Positions 34,535 through 48,800 of a stretch of DNA of 64,000 nucleotides are shown here, piece by piece. Positions within the stretch are counted from its first letter, which is position 1, and each line of letters opens with the position of its first letter. This stretch comes from Phallusia mammillata (Eukaryota; Chordata; Ascidiacea; Phlebobranchia; Ascidiidae): the NCBI GenBank assembly GCA_003260075.1, contig QLIY01000144.1:124001-188000 (forward strand), in the 5' to 3' direction. A program made the translations under genes and the position numbers. The notes beneath the pieces were generated by a model, which did not search any database, had not been told where the DNA came from, and saw nothing but the letters and a program-made list of their open reading frames with translations.

Positions 34535-36913
34535 CTAGTGTAAAATTGAAAATAATTAAAGTTATCTGAAGCAATTTACCTTTAGTTGCTGTTTTTGTTT
34601 CTGCTTCTGATATTTCCAAGTTTAGCATTTGTATCATGAGATCAATTCTCTGAAAAGTGACAAATTTGTAATGTTTTTTTACTAAAACTGATGTGTCAAC
34701 AGCAAAGCATCAAACAAAACAGTGAAAAATATACAAAACAGTGAATAAATACATATGTGTCGCCAAATTAGCAAAGTCTCTTACTTACAGATTTATCATA
34801 ATCCTTGTTTTTGATTACAGCATCAACTAGCCCAGCAAAATGTCTAATGGATTCTGAGGGTAATATAGAATAGTTGAACAGTTCAGCAACTCTTTGCAAA
34901 GGTGGAAATATAACTGCAAGAACAAAAAGGTTAACTTATTGTTAACAATTTAAAAAAAATTTTAATAACAAACTTAAAACGCCAAACAGAGGTTAATTGG
35001 GGGGGGGGGGGGGGGGGTATTAGTTTTAAACTCCATACTTACAAAACAAAAGGAAAGCGATTCTTGTTCCTCGTTTCATGTCAAATAGCTTTTTGGCCAT
35101 TTTAAACAATTGTGAGTTTTCATTGGAAGAATCCTAGATAAATTTACATCATTACACATGCTTTGTATGTTTTGGTTTAAATGAAATATAATAACTAATT
35201 AAGCACAAAATAATCCAAAATGTATACTAAAGTCACCTGAGTATGCATGTCCACATTAAAAGCAGACGAACAAATGACATCAAGTGACAGTTTGGTGAGG
35301 ACTCTAACATAATAAGATCCGGTAAACAACTAAATTTCTCCTCAATTTAAAACAAATTAACAACTTACTGTTTTGGTGAAAACTTTTCATCATCGTCTTT
35401 CAGTATCCTGTTAAGGTTTTCCACCATTTTATCTGTACAACCTTCAATGATGCCAATCATTTCCTTCAGTTTTGTAGTGGAAAATAATGGAGACATACTG
35501 GTCCTGCATGAATTTTTTTTATATTTTGTTTTTGATCAAAGCAAGGAAAACAATTTATTTTGCAAGGGCTTTGTTTAAGGAATTTTCATACTGGTGTAAC
35601 GTTTACTGCATTTCATTTGTATCCTTGAACATATGAAAACATGTTCAAATACCTTAAACGCTTCCAATGGTCCCCTGTAGCGGATGTCAGAGCCTTGTTC
35701 ATTTCTTTTCCATTCACTCGATTTAAAGTTCTCTAAAATACAAGTAATGCTCTTGTTCAAATTTCTATATATTTACTAAAGCTGCATGTATGTACCACAA
35801 ACTATTTACCTGTCTATCTCTAAATACTCCAAATTCTTTGATTTGAACTTGCTTCAGAATCTCTGGATCAGCCACTATAATGTGTGGATTAAGACCAGCA
35901 TAGGACCTATAAGACAGAAAATATAGTGGCATGCCAAATTTCATTTAGAGGGCCTGATTTACCACAACTTTACTTTTGAGTTAATAATAAATAAAACTGG
36001 AAAAAAATACATTCATTACTGCCATGACCAAGAAAGGCAATTATGTAATGGCTATTTAAATTCATTTTTTGAAGACTTTTGCAATTAATGTCAGTTTGAC
36101 TTACCCATAAACTAAACCAAACTTCTTTTTCCTTTCAAGATCTTTCTTGAAAAACTAAAACAAAACAGAAAATCTTATCAAGTTCAATCATTAGGTCAAC
36201 ATGCAGAACATGGTTGGTCACCTGTTTAAAAATATCACTTTCAAGGCAACAAGCATATTAGCTTTGTTCATGCAAGGTTTGAAAATTATTTTATTCTACT
36301 TAAACCTAACTGTATGAGTAAACATTTTTAGTATAAGCATAACTTAGCTCACCGAATCTGGATCATCTTTTAATTCATTCATGTTTCCTAGCTTAAAAAC
36401 GCTTGGAGGATCATGTGGAATGTTGTGTTTCTTCAAAATCCCAAACTGCTTGTTTATGTACAATCTGCACAAAATACAATGTATTGTTTAAAAAAACACG
36501 ACCCTAATCACATTGTGAAGGTTAGCGACCAAAGCGTTTACATTCTCTTCAATGGGAATTTTAAGTATGCAGTTCTGTTTCCAAACAAGATACTCCCTTG
36601 TGTTGATCACTTTGCAATAGATGGCGACATCAAATTTTGCTTGTCATTAACAATTTGCTTGAAAATTAAAATGTTTGGAAAAACTTTCAAAAAGCCACTT
36701 TTAAAGCCAAATTTGTCAAAGAGATAAAACAAAAAAATGCATGTACAGTTTACAACAGCAGGCTCTAAAGTCAATCTTACTGCAAATCATATTGATCTTT
36801 CCACCAATCTGGAAAACCACTCATTTTTTGTGCCTAACTTACCTCGCAAATAACACAGCAGAAATCAGTAAAACCCACGTTTCAATCGACAAAACACACA
36901 AAGGACAGTACAT
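33222..36913 (-). CDS. P450-1: CYP3-like microsomal cytochrome P450 (one exon lost in the assembly)
   Basis: A heme-thiolate monooxygenase of the CYP3 clan, anchored in the ER by its N-terminal helix (VLSIETWVLLISAVLFAR). Exons 5' to 3': 36843-36913, 36353-36464, 36105-36154, 35810-35906, 35653-35732, 35369-35503, 35237-35303, 35043-35133, 34789-34913, 34580-34649, 34295-34455, exon 12 only as 3' fragments at 34063-34083 and 34134-34154, 33808-33945, 33424-33580, 33222-33305. Seen: WKRLR (C helix), AGFETT (I helix), [13 protein letters not shown] with the heme Cys. The K-helix ExxR lies in the missing part of exon 12, where a 71-base G run (34155-34225) stands. Expected length about 508 residues. 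An AATAAA follows the stop. Substrate unknown; CYP3 relatives oxidise diverse lipophilic compounds. Confidence 0.92.
34155..34225 (+). repeat. 71-base G run replacing most of P450-1 exon 12
   Basis: A G homopolymer stands where the K-helix exon should be. The sequence just left of it (about 34044-34084) is already repeated once across an earlier short G run near 34085-34093. Confidence 0.9.
34476..34534 (+). repeat. 59-base G run in a P450-1 intron
   Basis: A pure G homopolymer between exons 11 and 10. No exon is lost here. Confidence 0.9.
34999..35017 (+). repeat. 19-base G run in a P450-1 intron
   Basis: A G homopolymer between exons 9 and 8. The flanking exons are intact and in phase. 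Confidence 0.9.
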
Positions 36914-38145
36914 TTTGTACCGCTTGCAAGTAAAATCTGGCTTTGGTGCGCATTTGCAGCTTATATTTAAGTGGCGAATTAAGAAACGCAATTTGATGTA
37001 TGTCGTCATACTGGACACGCTGTTTCCCCGAGCTTCCAACAGATTATTGTTTTGCTTCGTTTCTTTTGAGGCTAAAGGGAAAGCCCCTATGATTTGTAAC
37101 AACGCAATCGGCGATATTTTTTTTAAAAACATAAAGGGACTAAAATTTGTTCATGTCCTGTTCTAGGTTGTGTAAAGTCTTGTCTTTTTAGGCTAATTTT
37201 TTTAAGCGCAGTGGTAATGCATACCAACTGCATTAAGATGGCTGAGTTGATGGTGAAAGCTTTATCTAAATACTTCATAAAAGTTGGAGTGTATTGGTCA
37301 AAAAGGGCAGAATCTGGTGTGTAAATGGGCAAGGTAATTTTGGTGTGATCAACTTACAAGCAAGATTGTAATAATGATCCAATAGAACTGAAAAACAATG
37401 GAATATTTTGCACAATGTTAAAGTATTGGGTCTGCTAATACATTCATTCTCGCCTAACTTGATTTACCTTGCCAGCAGTAGGGAGGATCGATTTGCTAAA
37501 CTTGCTTCGTTTTAGGTTTACAACAGGAACAAACAAGTTCTGTTACATATTCGACTGAGGTTTATTAAATGCATCATACAGTTTTCAATACAAAATTTCA
37601 CTTTTATTTACATTTCTCAACAGTTTTTTCATAACTTCTGAAAAAGCCACAATAATACTTCATTGGGAACAATAAAAAAATTATAATGAATAAAATTAAA
37701 CAACATGTATCAATCTAAAGCAGAGGACAGTTTTCTATCCCCTTCGCTTTGCAATTTAAAAGCTGGGGGGGGGGGTAATACCTTCATTCTCGCCTAACTT
37801 CATTTTCCTTGCCAGCAGTAGGGAGGATCGATTTGCTAAACTTGCTTCGTTTTAGGTGTTTTTTACAACAGGTACAAACATGTTCTGTTACATATTCGAC
37901 TGAGGTTTATTAAATGCATCATATAGCTTTCAATACAAAATTTCACTTTTATTTACATTTCTCAACAGTTTTTTCGGGGGGGGGGTTTCTGAAAAATCCA
38001 CAATAATACTTCATTGGGAACAATAAAAAAATTACAATGAATAAAATTAAACAACATGTATCAATCCAAAGCAGAGGACAGTTTTCTATCCCCTTCGCTT
38101 TGCAATTTAAAAGCTCTATTCAGTCTCAGAAAAGGCCAAAATCAT
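36914..38145. other. Spacer between P450-1 and P450-2
   Basis: No exon is recognised. About 37430-37744 is repeated at about 37755-38115 with a further G run near 37977 inside the second copy. Both copies run up to the 3' flank of P450-2. The 5' end should contain the P450-1 promoter, but no core element is evident. Confidence 0.6.
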
Positions 38146-41100
38146 TCATTCTGAATTAAGGGGAGTAACTTTAAGTGAGAAATCCTCCTTTGGGCGCACA
38201 CTTGCTTTGAATATAATTTCAAGTGGAGGTTCCTGAAAAAAAGGACTTTGTCAACCATACAAACAAATTGTTCACCACAAAAATAATGCTTATGTAGCTA
38301 TACAATGGTTTAAGACTTTATTACATATTTCTAAGATGTCAAAGCATACCAGTGAAACTGGTTAAATTGACATTTTATAATAAGTTAAATTACCATATTG
38401 TAAAATGGATTAAATTGAAGTATTGTAGAACAGAAAGTCGTTTAAAAAAGCGCTAACACCTAAAAGCATAAGACAGTAACCCAAGGTACACTTTACTTAC
38501 TGGTGTGTCTGGGCACATGTCCACTTCAAAGTTAAGCAGAATCTTGGAAATTGCCGGGGGGGGGGCGCTTATGTAGCTATATAATGGTTTAAGACTTTAT
38601 TACATATTTCTAAGATGTCAAGGCGAAAGTGAAACTGGTTAAATTGACATTTTATAATAAATTAAATTGCCATGTTGTAAAATGGATTAAATTGAGATAT
38701 TGTAACATAGAATGTTATTTTAAAAGCTCTGCAGCTTAAAAGCATAAGCCAGTAACCCAAGGTACACTTTACTTACTGGAGTATCTGGGCACATGTCCAC
38801 TTCAAAGTTAAGCAGAATCTTGGAAATTGCCATTTTCATTTCAATCAAGGCAAATCTCTGTCCAATACAGTTTCGTGGACCGGCTCCAAATGGTTGAAAA
38901 ATAATTGGGTCTATTTTACTCATGTCTTCCATTCTAAAGAGAAAAAATGACTTTTTATTAGACTGCACTTAATTAAACTTAAATGATTTTTTTGTGGACT
39001 GTTCATATTTTTTTAATTTAATTTTAGATTTGTAAGGGCTAGTACACATTTAAAACTTTTACAATTTCAATACACAGAGAACATTGGACTGATTTTATTG
39101 CAAGTTTTAATAATGACATCTCATATTGATTTATACCAAGGGTAGGCAACCTACCGGGGGGGGGGGATTTAATTTTAAATTTGTAGGAGCTAGTACAGAT
39201 TTAAAACTGTTACAATTTCAATACACAGAGAACATTGGACTGGTTTTATTGCAAGTTTTAATAATGACATCTCATATTGATTTATACTAAGGGTGGGCAA
39301 CCTACCGCCTGTAGCAACTTTTGGGGGGGGGGGCCTGTGACTCGTATTTTATTTTGATCGGCCACACGGCATGTATGTGTTAAGTCCCATTTTTGTACCA
39401 AAGAGTTGTCACATTAAATGTTGATAGTTATTAGTTTATTACTAATAATAGGTATTGTTACGTACAAAGGCAAAATCATTGTGTGTTTGACTTTACCTAT
39501 GCATCACCGTCGGTGCGGCCCGCCTCGGCAATATATCGATACTTTTGACCCGCGCATGCAAAAAGGTTGCCCACCTTTGATTTATACAGTCAACACATTA
39601 TAATGCAATCATATTGAGGGGGGGGGGGCGGCCCGCCTCGGCAATATATCGCTACTTTTGGCCTGCGCATGCAAAAAGGTTACCCACCTTTGATTTATAC
39701 AGTCAACACATTATAATGCAATCATATTGAGAGCTTCAATGGTAATCATCAGTGTAAAGCAGTTTGGTATTTTTTGCCATAACTATTCCTTGAACCTTAT
39801 ATTGCAAGCAAACTCACCGTTCTGGTTTGAACTTTGTGGGTTCATCCCAGTATTCTTCATCTCTGCTCATACCATAAGTTGGAATGTCAACATGAATACC
39901 TGCTGGAATGGTCACTCCTTGGATTGTGATTTCTTTTTCACAATATCTGGAGTTCCTGTAAAAAATTGACATGACAAAATTTATTTATCAACAAAACTTC
40001 TGATTAAAGTTTGTTTGTATAATGCTTTTTCCCGAAAGCAAAGTATCTTGCAAACTATCCTTTGCTAGGTATTTCAGAAGAATCACATTCTTCCGACTTT
40101 AATTGTACTCCGTCAACAAAACACGAATTTTTACAACCCTTTTATACCTGATAACAGCAGGGTAGACTCTTAGTGTCTCGTTAATACATTGAGTCAAGTA
40201 TGTTAGTGTACCAATGGCTTCATAAGTCAATCCACCCTGTAAATCAAACAAAATCACTGTACTAAAACGGATATAAAATATGTGGTTCGGTACAAACCAA
40301 ACCCAACTACTTTCTGTAATTTACTTTCATTGCAAATAAAAAAATATTTTCATCACAATTTGGGTATAAGAAAGTCTACTTTGAGCAAAAAAAACTTACA
40401 TGTTTTTCGACGGCCTTCTTAATTTCTTCTCTGCATTTGGGGGGGGGGTGTGGTTCGGTACAAACCAAACCCAACTTCTTTCTGTAATTTACTTTCATTG
40501 CAAATAAAAAATATATTCATCACAATTTGGGTATAAGAAAGTCTACTTTGAGCAAACAAAACTTACATGTTTTTCGACGGCCTTCTTAATTTCTTCTCTG
40601 CATTTGTCTTGCTCATGTTTGTGACTGGCAAGATTGTAGATAACAAACATCATAGTATTTGCAGTAGTCTCATATCCACCCATGATCATCACAATACTGT
40701 TTCCAACTATTTCGTTTCTTGTCAGACCTTCAAAAAACACCATCATTTCACAATATCAAAGGGGGGGGGGGGGGGGGGGGGGGGGGGGACAAAAAGTATG
40801 AACTCCTGGGTTAAGTATGTAGTAAGCAAAGTTGCTGTTTTTTAATCCTGTTTGTGGGGCATATGCGGTATAAACCAGCATCAGGTAGAAAAAAATACAT
40901 GTATATATATATTTGGCCCATCGAGAAAGGGTACCCAAAACATCTGGAAAACAAGAGTAATGGCAGGGAACTAGCAATAAACTAAAATTAAACAGGTAAA
41001 ACATATGTTAAGTTTATTCACATTTCTATTCATGTACTCACAAAAAAGAAATGTTTTTAAAATCTCTACAGTAGGATTGCTGGAATATGATGCAATATTA

Positions 41101-44100
41101 TGAAATACACACTTAAAATGGTACATAAAATGTATTACTAATTTTTACCTTTGTGTGCTGTTTTTGCTTCTTCCTCAGAAATTTTTTCATTAAGCATTTG
41201 TGTCATCATGTCAACTCTCTGAAAACATTAACGTTAAAGGAAAAAGAGTAAAAACACTTTGTATCCTACAAGAAATTGACAAAATTGATTTAAAACACAG
41301 TTTCTCAACCAAAGTGGTAATGACCACCTATGTGCATTTTGTAAATTATAAAGTATTATTTTGTAAAAACGCACATTTTGTAAAACGCACAGGAAATTAA
41401 ATTGTTATACAAGACTAACTGTTTTGTCATGGTCTTTGTTTTTGATCAAGGCATCAACAAGCCCAGCAAAATACTTAACAGCTTCAGATGGGAATATGGA
41501 ATAGTTAATAAGTTCTCCAATCCACTCAGTAGATGGAAAAACAACTGAATTATAGAATTATGAATGTAAACTAAAGTAAGTAAATAAGTGATGTGTTCGG
41601 TAAGTTACTTACAGAATGTAAAGAAGGCAAAACTTTTCGAAAGTTGAATATCAAAAAGTTTGCGTCCCATTTTGATTAGTGTGGGTTCTTCGCCATCATC
41701 CTGTACAGCAACCACACTGTATTATTTTTTGTTTTATGGTGTATAGTAGCATACCTACTAATTTTAGAGTTGGACTGTGATATAAATCATAAATAATAAA
41801 TTCATTTTTGTGAAACATAAAAAAACAGGTGTTTTAGCTTGTTTGTATACCTGTTAAATAAACGTTTCTTGTTATTGAACTAGGACGGTGAATCAAAAGC
41901 CTATCATTTCTTGTGAAAGATCACATATTGGGGTTCATTAAAGATTACAAATTGGGGTTTCAAAAAGCACCTATCGGGGTTTAGTCAGAAAAATTAACCT
42001 AATACATGTATACCAGTGACAAACAAAACAATAGGAAATGTTGGTTAAACAGACACTTTAATTAAACTTTGAAACTAATCCAAGTTGTAAATATTACCTG
42101 TGTATGCATGTCAACATTGAAAGAAGTTGAACAAATCACATCCAGTGACAGTTTGCTAAGAACACTGCAACCAAATAATAGATGTAAATTTCCAACTAAC
42201 AAAAAACAACTCTTCAACAGATTTATATTTTCTTTATTTACCATGAACCACAAGATCTATTTATTCCTATAAAGTATTTATAACAGAAACATGAAGGATT
42301 TTAATGTATAATCTTTATAAAAACGACTAACTCTGTTGGCATGAATTTTCCATCTTCATCTTTTGATATTTTATGGAGATTCTTTACCATTTTATCTGTG
42401 CATCGATCCATAATACCAATCATATCCTTTAGTTTTGAGGTGGAAAATACTGGAGATATTGTTGATCTGCATTTGCAAAAGCGATATTAGCCTATGTTTC
42501 TAATACATGCAAATTTTTAATGAATTACTACTGAGGGAAAAACATTACAAAAACTTGCAAGATTTTTTTGTTTTCCCCAAAAAAAGAATGCAAAAGAAAA
42601 GTTGCTGTAAACTTGTACTAATGTGTTGAAAACTTCACACTTTTTTAAAGTTTTATGTTTCTTGACAGTTTGTGACAAAGATTTAAGAAGAAAATGTTGA
42701 AACTTCACATGTTTTTAAGTATTACGTTCTAGACTGTTTGTGACAAATAGTACTTACCTTATTCTTTTCCAGTGGTCACCTTCTGCGGAGGTTAAAGCCT
42801 GATTCATCTCTTTGCCATTTACTTTACTAAAACTTCTCTAAATACAAACCAACAAGTCAAAGCTGATGCATACAAAAGACAAATTCTTAAATTAAAAAAA
42901 ATAACCATGAAATAAAGACAACTACAATCAAAATAATTTAGCTTTTTCAACATTGTTACATGTTGTTGTATGTGTGTAATGCAATGGTGTTTAAAATATA
43001 GAAACAATTTACCTAATCAATCTTTAATCGATATCATTTTATTGGAAACATTGTAATGCATGATGTTAAGTTTTTCAAAGTAATGTTGGTTATTATACCT
43101 GTCTGTCTCTAAAGATTCCAGCTTCCTTTAGTTGGATTTGCTTCAAAATTTCTGGATCAGCAATCGTAATTCGAGGATTGACACCCACATAGGTCCTATA
43201 AAAAAGAAAAGTGGTGAAAATTGTATTTTGCTGTTGGATGCAAGTGGCACCAAAACTTTAACAAATAAAAAAGCAGAACTGCTGCATTATTTTAACTGTT
43301 TACTTTTTCCTAACATATCAAAACTTCTTGCTTTGTTTTCCACTTGATCTGTAAAAAGTACCTACCCATATATTTTTCCATACTTCTTTTTTCGTACAAG
43401 ATCCTTTTTGAAGAACTGCAACATTAAAACAAAAAATTATTGTTTTCTGCCAAACATTTGTTTTTTAAACTAATGTTTTACTGGTAAAGAACCAAATTTT
43501 ACTACATCCAAATGTGACAATATGAACCAATTAGTGTAAATGTTAATTTTATAATTACCGAAACAAGATCACTCATCATTTCATCCATGTTACCCAATCT
43601 AAAAATGCTTGGAGGTGCATGTGGGATGTTAAGCTTTTTCAAAACTTGATATTTTTGGTTTATGTAGTACCTGGAAAAAAGAGTAAACACATAGTGATGT
43701 AAATGAAAAGCAATGTTTGCTGATCTGACATCTAAAATGGATTGAAAACCTTTGTTTATTTTTTAATTTTGCAAAAGAATTCTGATTTGAACTTGAACAT
43801 TGCAACACAGGGGAACTCCCAGCAAGGCGCACGTTTGCGTCACGTGACAATACACAAAATAGATTGGAGGTTTACTAAATTTTGTTACAGGCAGCCTAAA
43901 CGATATTTAGTGAATTCACGGTACTAGAGGTTGAGTTGATGAAAGACAACATAGTAACACAATTGCACTAAAACAACCTAGAGGTCGGAAATAGCTGCGC
44001 AACGTCAAAATGTTATGGAGTGCAAAAAATGTCGGGCACAATTGGTGGATAGTGGTACAACGCGCTGCAGCTACACCGTAGGTAAGTTGCAGGTTTCACA

Positions 44101-44291
44101 AAACGTGTTTATTTTACGGCTACGTAGGTTCTGTTGTACAATTAGTTGTCTGGAAGGCAATTTGAAAAGACACCTGAATATTGCAGAAATATTCACAACA
44201 ACAATAACACTTTTTCTTACCTTGCAGCTAATATAGCAGTAATCAAAAGTATCCATGTTTCAATTGACAAAATGTCCAAAGGCCCGTACAT
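38146..44291 (-). CDS. P450-2: CYP3-like microsomal cytochrome P450, complete (508 residues)
   Basis: CYP3-clan monooxygenase, ER-anchored (start [16 protein letters not shown]). Fifteen exons 5' to 3': 44221-44291, 43559-43670, 43366-43415, 43099-43195, 42758-42837, 42332-42466, 42098-42164, 41613-41700, 41420-41544, 41149-41218, 40567-40727, 40148-40236, 39818-39955, 38777-38933, 38146-38232. They sum to 509 codons with all phases matching. Seen: [10 protein letters not shown] hinge, WKRIR (C helix), GGYETT (I helix; the paralogues have AGFETT), ETLR (K helix), [15 protein letters not shown] (heme Cys). Partial extra copies of the heme exon (38501-38555) and the I-helix exon (40400-40438) are cut off by G runs. 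The intron between exons 14 and 13 carries a MITE. Substrate unknown. Confidence 0.95.
39288..39579. mobile_element. Non-autonomous hAT-type element (MITE) in a P450-2 intron
   Basis: Flanked by the 8-bp target duplication ATTTATAC (39280-39287 and 39580-39587). The ends are inverted repeats: AAGGGTGGGCAACCT at the left, and on the other strand AAAGGTGGGCAACCT at the right. About 290 bp, no coding capacity, though a G run near 39323 means some interior may be missing. Partial copies of the ends (about 39141-39155 and 39628-39690) come from neighbouring false-join duplications. Confidence 0.8.
40761..40788 (+). repeat. 28-base G run in a P450-2 intron
   Basis: A G homopolymer between exons 11 and 10. 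No clear flank duplication was seen and the exons are intact. Confidence 0.9.
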
Positions 44292-45880
44292 TCTGTTGAT
44301 TGCTTAGCTTAGCAGTGCGTCAGGTTACAAAGCAACTATGCTCAGCGAGCTACTGGCGCCGTGGTTTCGTCACGGGATCAGTACTTAGCAGTCGCGATTT
44401 TTTTTGTTTACCACATGACGTCATGGCTAAAGCGTGACCGTTTAGTCACGTGATAACCTCTGTTCGAAGCCTCCTAGTATCGTGTAACGGTGGGAAATGT
44501 TCGTCTTTAGTTGAAGTAAATGCATTTAATTCTAAATTAGGGCTGTTGGATTCAATAAACTAGTGTTTTTGAAAGCGTCATTGCGTGCATGTGCAAATAT
44601 CAGAACTTATTTTTACAATTTGGACACGGATCTGTCCACAAGTCAAATAAGGATACATATTAATATAAATTACTCGATTGCGGCATAGAAGCATTTGCAG
44701 AAACCCGTGAAGCATTTTTATTTTAACGTCTATTCGACCCATTCTATTCCTCATCACGGCGAAAAAGGCTTAAACCGACATTCCCAATAAATGCACAAAC
44801 TGAATATAATGGCGTTTGGTAATCAACATACATATAGTTTCCGTGGTGTTATTGCTTTCATTGTGTTTCGTCATTGCAGTCTGCATTGCGTCACTGAAAC
44901 GGGCTGTGACTTACGCGCCACAGTGATGATGCAATGAAGCGACATGTTATACGTCACCACAGTTCGTGCTGTTGGAAAAGGGTTTTGCGTTAAATCGCGT
45001 GTTTCAAGAAATGCCCATCTAAGTTGGCACAGTAAAATATTTAAAATGTCAAGCGCATTTGCACGCAACTGTACAAGAGTGCTAGTAGAATCCTTCTCGT
45101 AGGTGACCTAAAAGTTTTGATCACAAGACAAGCCCACATATTTGTGTTTACATTCCAACAGCGGAAATAAGAATACGAACGCCGTAAGCTCAATTATGTC
45201 GTCAAAACAGCCACGTTGGAAGACAGGCTGCCATTAAAACACTGAAATTCTCGTGATTCGTCACGCACTAATGCACTTACTACTTGATTTGTTTGTTCGG
45301 TAGAGCTACTAACACTGAGGAAATCCCCGTACATCTTTCTGTTACGTTTATTTATTTAAGATGTAATTTACCGATGTAACGCTTTGGAAGAATTGTTTAC
45401 TATGTTTGTTCAACCTGTTAACAATCTTGTGACACAGGCCGGAAGTGCATCTTAAGAGAAAGGTATTGGTGTCGTCCCGTGATCCACGTCTTATTATTAA
45501 GCTCTGCAAAATTTATACTTCCTCACCTTGGTGCTGCAAACTTTGAACTTGCTTAGCTTAGAAATTGGAACTTTTGTTAATGTTGTATTGATGCTGACAG
45601 TAACGTTGTGTGAAACGTTGGTAGAGCTAACACAAGGACTCAGCAACGGAACATAGGCGTTTGTAACATGGTAATAATTACTGAGTCAGCAATTTGTAAG
45701 ATTTGCTTGACAAAACCACAAAAAATACATTTGACAAAAAAAATCATTTGACAACAATGAAAAAATAATAATGAATAAAATTACAGAACAAAGTGTCAAT
45801 CTTTAAGCAGGTTCCAGATAGAAGGTTTTCCATTCCCTTGCCTGACGATCAAGGGTTTATAACAGCCTCAGAAAAAAACT
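44292..45880. other. Spacer between P450-2 and P450-3
   Basis: No gene is recognised. The part upstream of P450-2 (about 44292-45480) resembles the region upstream of P450-3 (about 52518-53660) in order and content, so the promoter region was duplicated with the gene. This stretch is less AT-rich than the introns and carries several TGACGTCA-like and CACGTGA words (for example near 43830 and 44440), which could be bZIP or bHLH sites; this is only suggestive. Confidence 0.5.
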
Positions 45881-48800
45881 TCATTCTGAATTAAGGGGAG
45901 TAACTTTGAGTGAAAAATCCTCCTTTGGGCGAACACTTGCTTTGAATACAATTTCAAGTGGAGGTTCCTAAAAATACAACAAGGATTTTGTCAAATGATG
46001 CTGGGACATATTCTGCAGCACATACAAGCAAAATTTTCACCCGGAAATATAGTTCATGTTGCAATACCGAGGTTTAAGGCTACATAACACATTGCTACAA
46101 TGTCAATACATACCATTAAAACTGGCAGAATTTACAATTTATAGTTAAATGAAATTGAGATATTGTAACAGCTCTACCGCTTAAAAGCCTACACCTGTGG
46201 CCCCTTTAGTGGGCCATGGGCCCTGGTTGAGAACCACTGGTTTAAGACCTCACAACATATCTCTAAGATGTCAAAGCATAGCAGTAAGACTGTATAAATT
46301 GACATTTTATAGTTAAATTATGTTACAATATTGTAGAATGGAATAAATTGAAATATTGTAAAAAGCACTACAGCTTAAAAGCATAAGACAGGAACACATG
46401 GTACACTTTACTTACTGGTGTATCTGGGCACATGTCCACTTCAAAGTTTAACAGAATCTTGGAAATTGCCATTTTCATCTCAATCATGGCAAATCTCTGT
46501 CCAATACAGTTTCGTGGACCGGCTCCAAATGGTTGGAAAATAATTGGGTCAATTTTGCTCATATCTTCCATTCTTAACAAATAACATTTGATTTGAATGT
46601 TTTATATTTTGAAAATTCTTTCAACATTTTAGGTTAGTAGTTCTTAACCAGGGTTAAAGTAAACCCCAGGGGTTCGACGAAGGGCCGGCAAAGTACAATA
46701 GTGCAGGAAAGGTTTTTGCCATATTCTTTGGTACTGTTTGCAAAAACAGAAACAATATTTAGTTGCTAAAAGGTAGTAACCACTAGGGATGGGCCCAGCC
46801 GAGCCAGAACCCGAGTACTCGGTACCGAGCATCGCTGTTTTTAATGCTCGGTGCCCGGCCGAGCAGTTGCAGAAACTGACCCGGGCGTTAAATTTGCATA
46901 TTTATGCCCTGCTAACATACGGAACTAGTGTTCTAAAGGGTGTCTATGAACAAAAACGAATAATTTTTCAAATGTATTAGATAGTGGAAAACGCGTACTT
47001 AAAGGGCATGACAGCTTAATAAAACACCGCCGGTGACGTGAGAGACCTTGTAGAGCTAAAACGTAGAAAGGGGAATTTTGTGACGTCATAATGCACAGAG
47101 CATTAAAGTGAGATGCTCGGTGCTCGACCAAACAGAGCATTTGCGGTTTTGGCACATCCCTAGTAACCACCAATTTGCTTTCCTCTGTGACATAACAACG
47201 AGTTGTACGCAATAGTATGTGTACTTATTCGGAAGCAGCATAAATGATTCTTACACCTGACCTTCAATAAGTCCACACTGTTGTGGAATATAAAGTGACT
47301 CATGCTTCTTTAGTTTGATTTTGCATCTTTTGGTGTAATTACTTTTTGACAGACTACCGACACACAAACCAAGTCAGTCACACAATGCCCTTATTTGATG
47401 CCCGCTAACTTTTGTTATTGTTTGAAGACAAAATAATATCAGAGTCAAAGTAATCTTGAAAGTTCTTGAAAAAAGTTGCAATTATTTTTATGTCATAAGT
47501 TAACAAATTAACTAAAGTGATTGCTTTATTGGGTTGACAATCATGATTTTATTTGTAAAACATCTGGTTTTATATTAGACAAATATGAAACTAAGTGGGG
47601 TTTGATGTAAGCGTGTAGAAATAACAGTAGGTTCGACATGATAAAAAGATTAAGAACCGCGGTGCCGTATACATGATTAACAACAAACTCCCAAGTTTTA
47701 AGTTTACCGGAGTACATACATTATAGTGCAAACATTTTAACAACTGTTGTGGTTATCATCAGCGTAAGGAAGTTTCATAGTTTTGTTTTTTACAAAACTA
47801 TTTTCATGTTTTTGTCAAGTATTTCTTGGATCTTAGTTTGCAAGCAAACTCACCGATCTGGTTTAAACTTCAAAGGTTTATCCCAGTATTCTTCATCTCT
47901 ACTCATACCATAGGTTGGAATGTCAACGGGGGGGGGGCAAAACATCTGGTTTCATATTAGATAAATAAGAAACTAAGTGGGGTTTGATGTAAGCGTGTAG
48001 AAATAACAGTGGGTTCGACATGATAAAAAGATTAAGAACCACGGTGCCGTACACATGATTAACAACAAACTCCCAAGTTTTAAGTTTACTGGAGTACATA
48101 CATTATAGTGCAAACATTTTAACAACTGTTGTGGTTATGGGGGGGGGGGGGGGGGGGGGGGGGGGCAAAACATACTTGGTTAATATTTGATGCACAACAC
48201 TGCTGGGATGTTACATTTTGTAGAATTTACTTTACTGAAACCAAATGTCTTACAAACTCTACTTTGCTTACATTTTAGAATAACAGTATTCACACATCTT
48301 TAATTTCACTCTATCAACAAAGTATAAATTTATATAATCCTGGATATTATAATCTGAATATTATAAACCCTACCATACCTGATAACAGCAGGATAGACTC
48401 TTAGTGTCTCATTAATGCATTGAGTCAAGTATGTTAGACTTGCAATGGCTTCATAAGTCAATCCACCCTGCAAGTAAAAAATATCATTGAACTAAAACTG
48501 ACAATGAATTATGCAGTTCCTTACTACGGAATTAATTTCTATCATCACTATTATTGCAATTTAAACAAAAATTTATTCTAATTTGGCTGAAAGAAGTCTA
48601 CTTTAAGCAAAAAGAAAACTTACATGCTTTTCGACGGCCTTTTTCAGTTCTTCTCTACATTTGTCTTGCTCATGTTTGTGACTGGCAAGATTGTAAATCA
48701 CAAACATCATAGTATTTCCAGTAGTCTCAAATCCAGCCAAAATCATCAGAATACTGTTTCCAACGATTTCATTCCTTGTCAAACCTTAATAAGACAAAGC

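Noticed and set aside
22618-34637. Open frames coding long polyproline or polyglycine stretches
   Set aside because: They are translations of the G homopolymers in introns or at joins; they have no splice context and are not conserved between paralogues.
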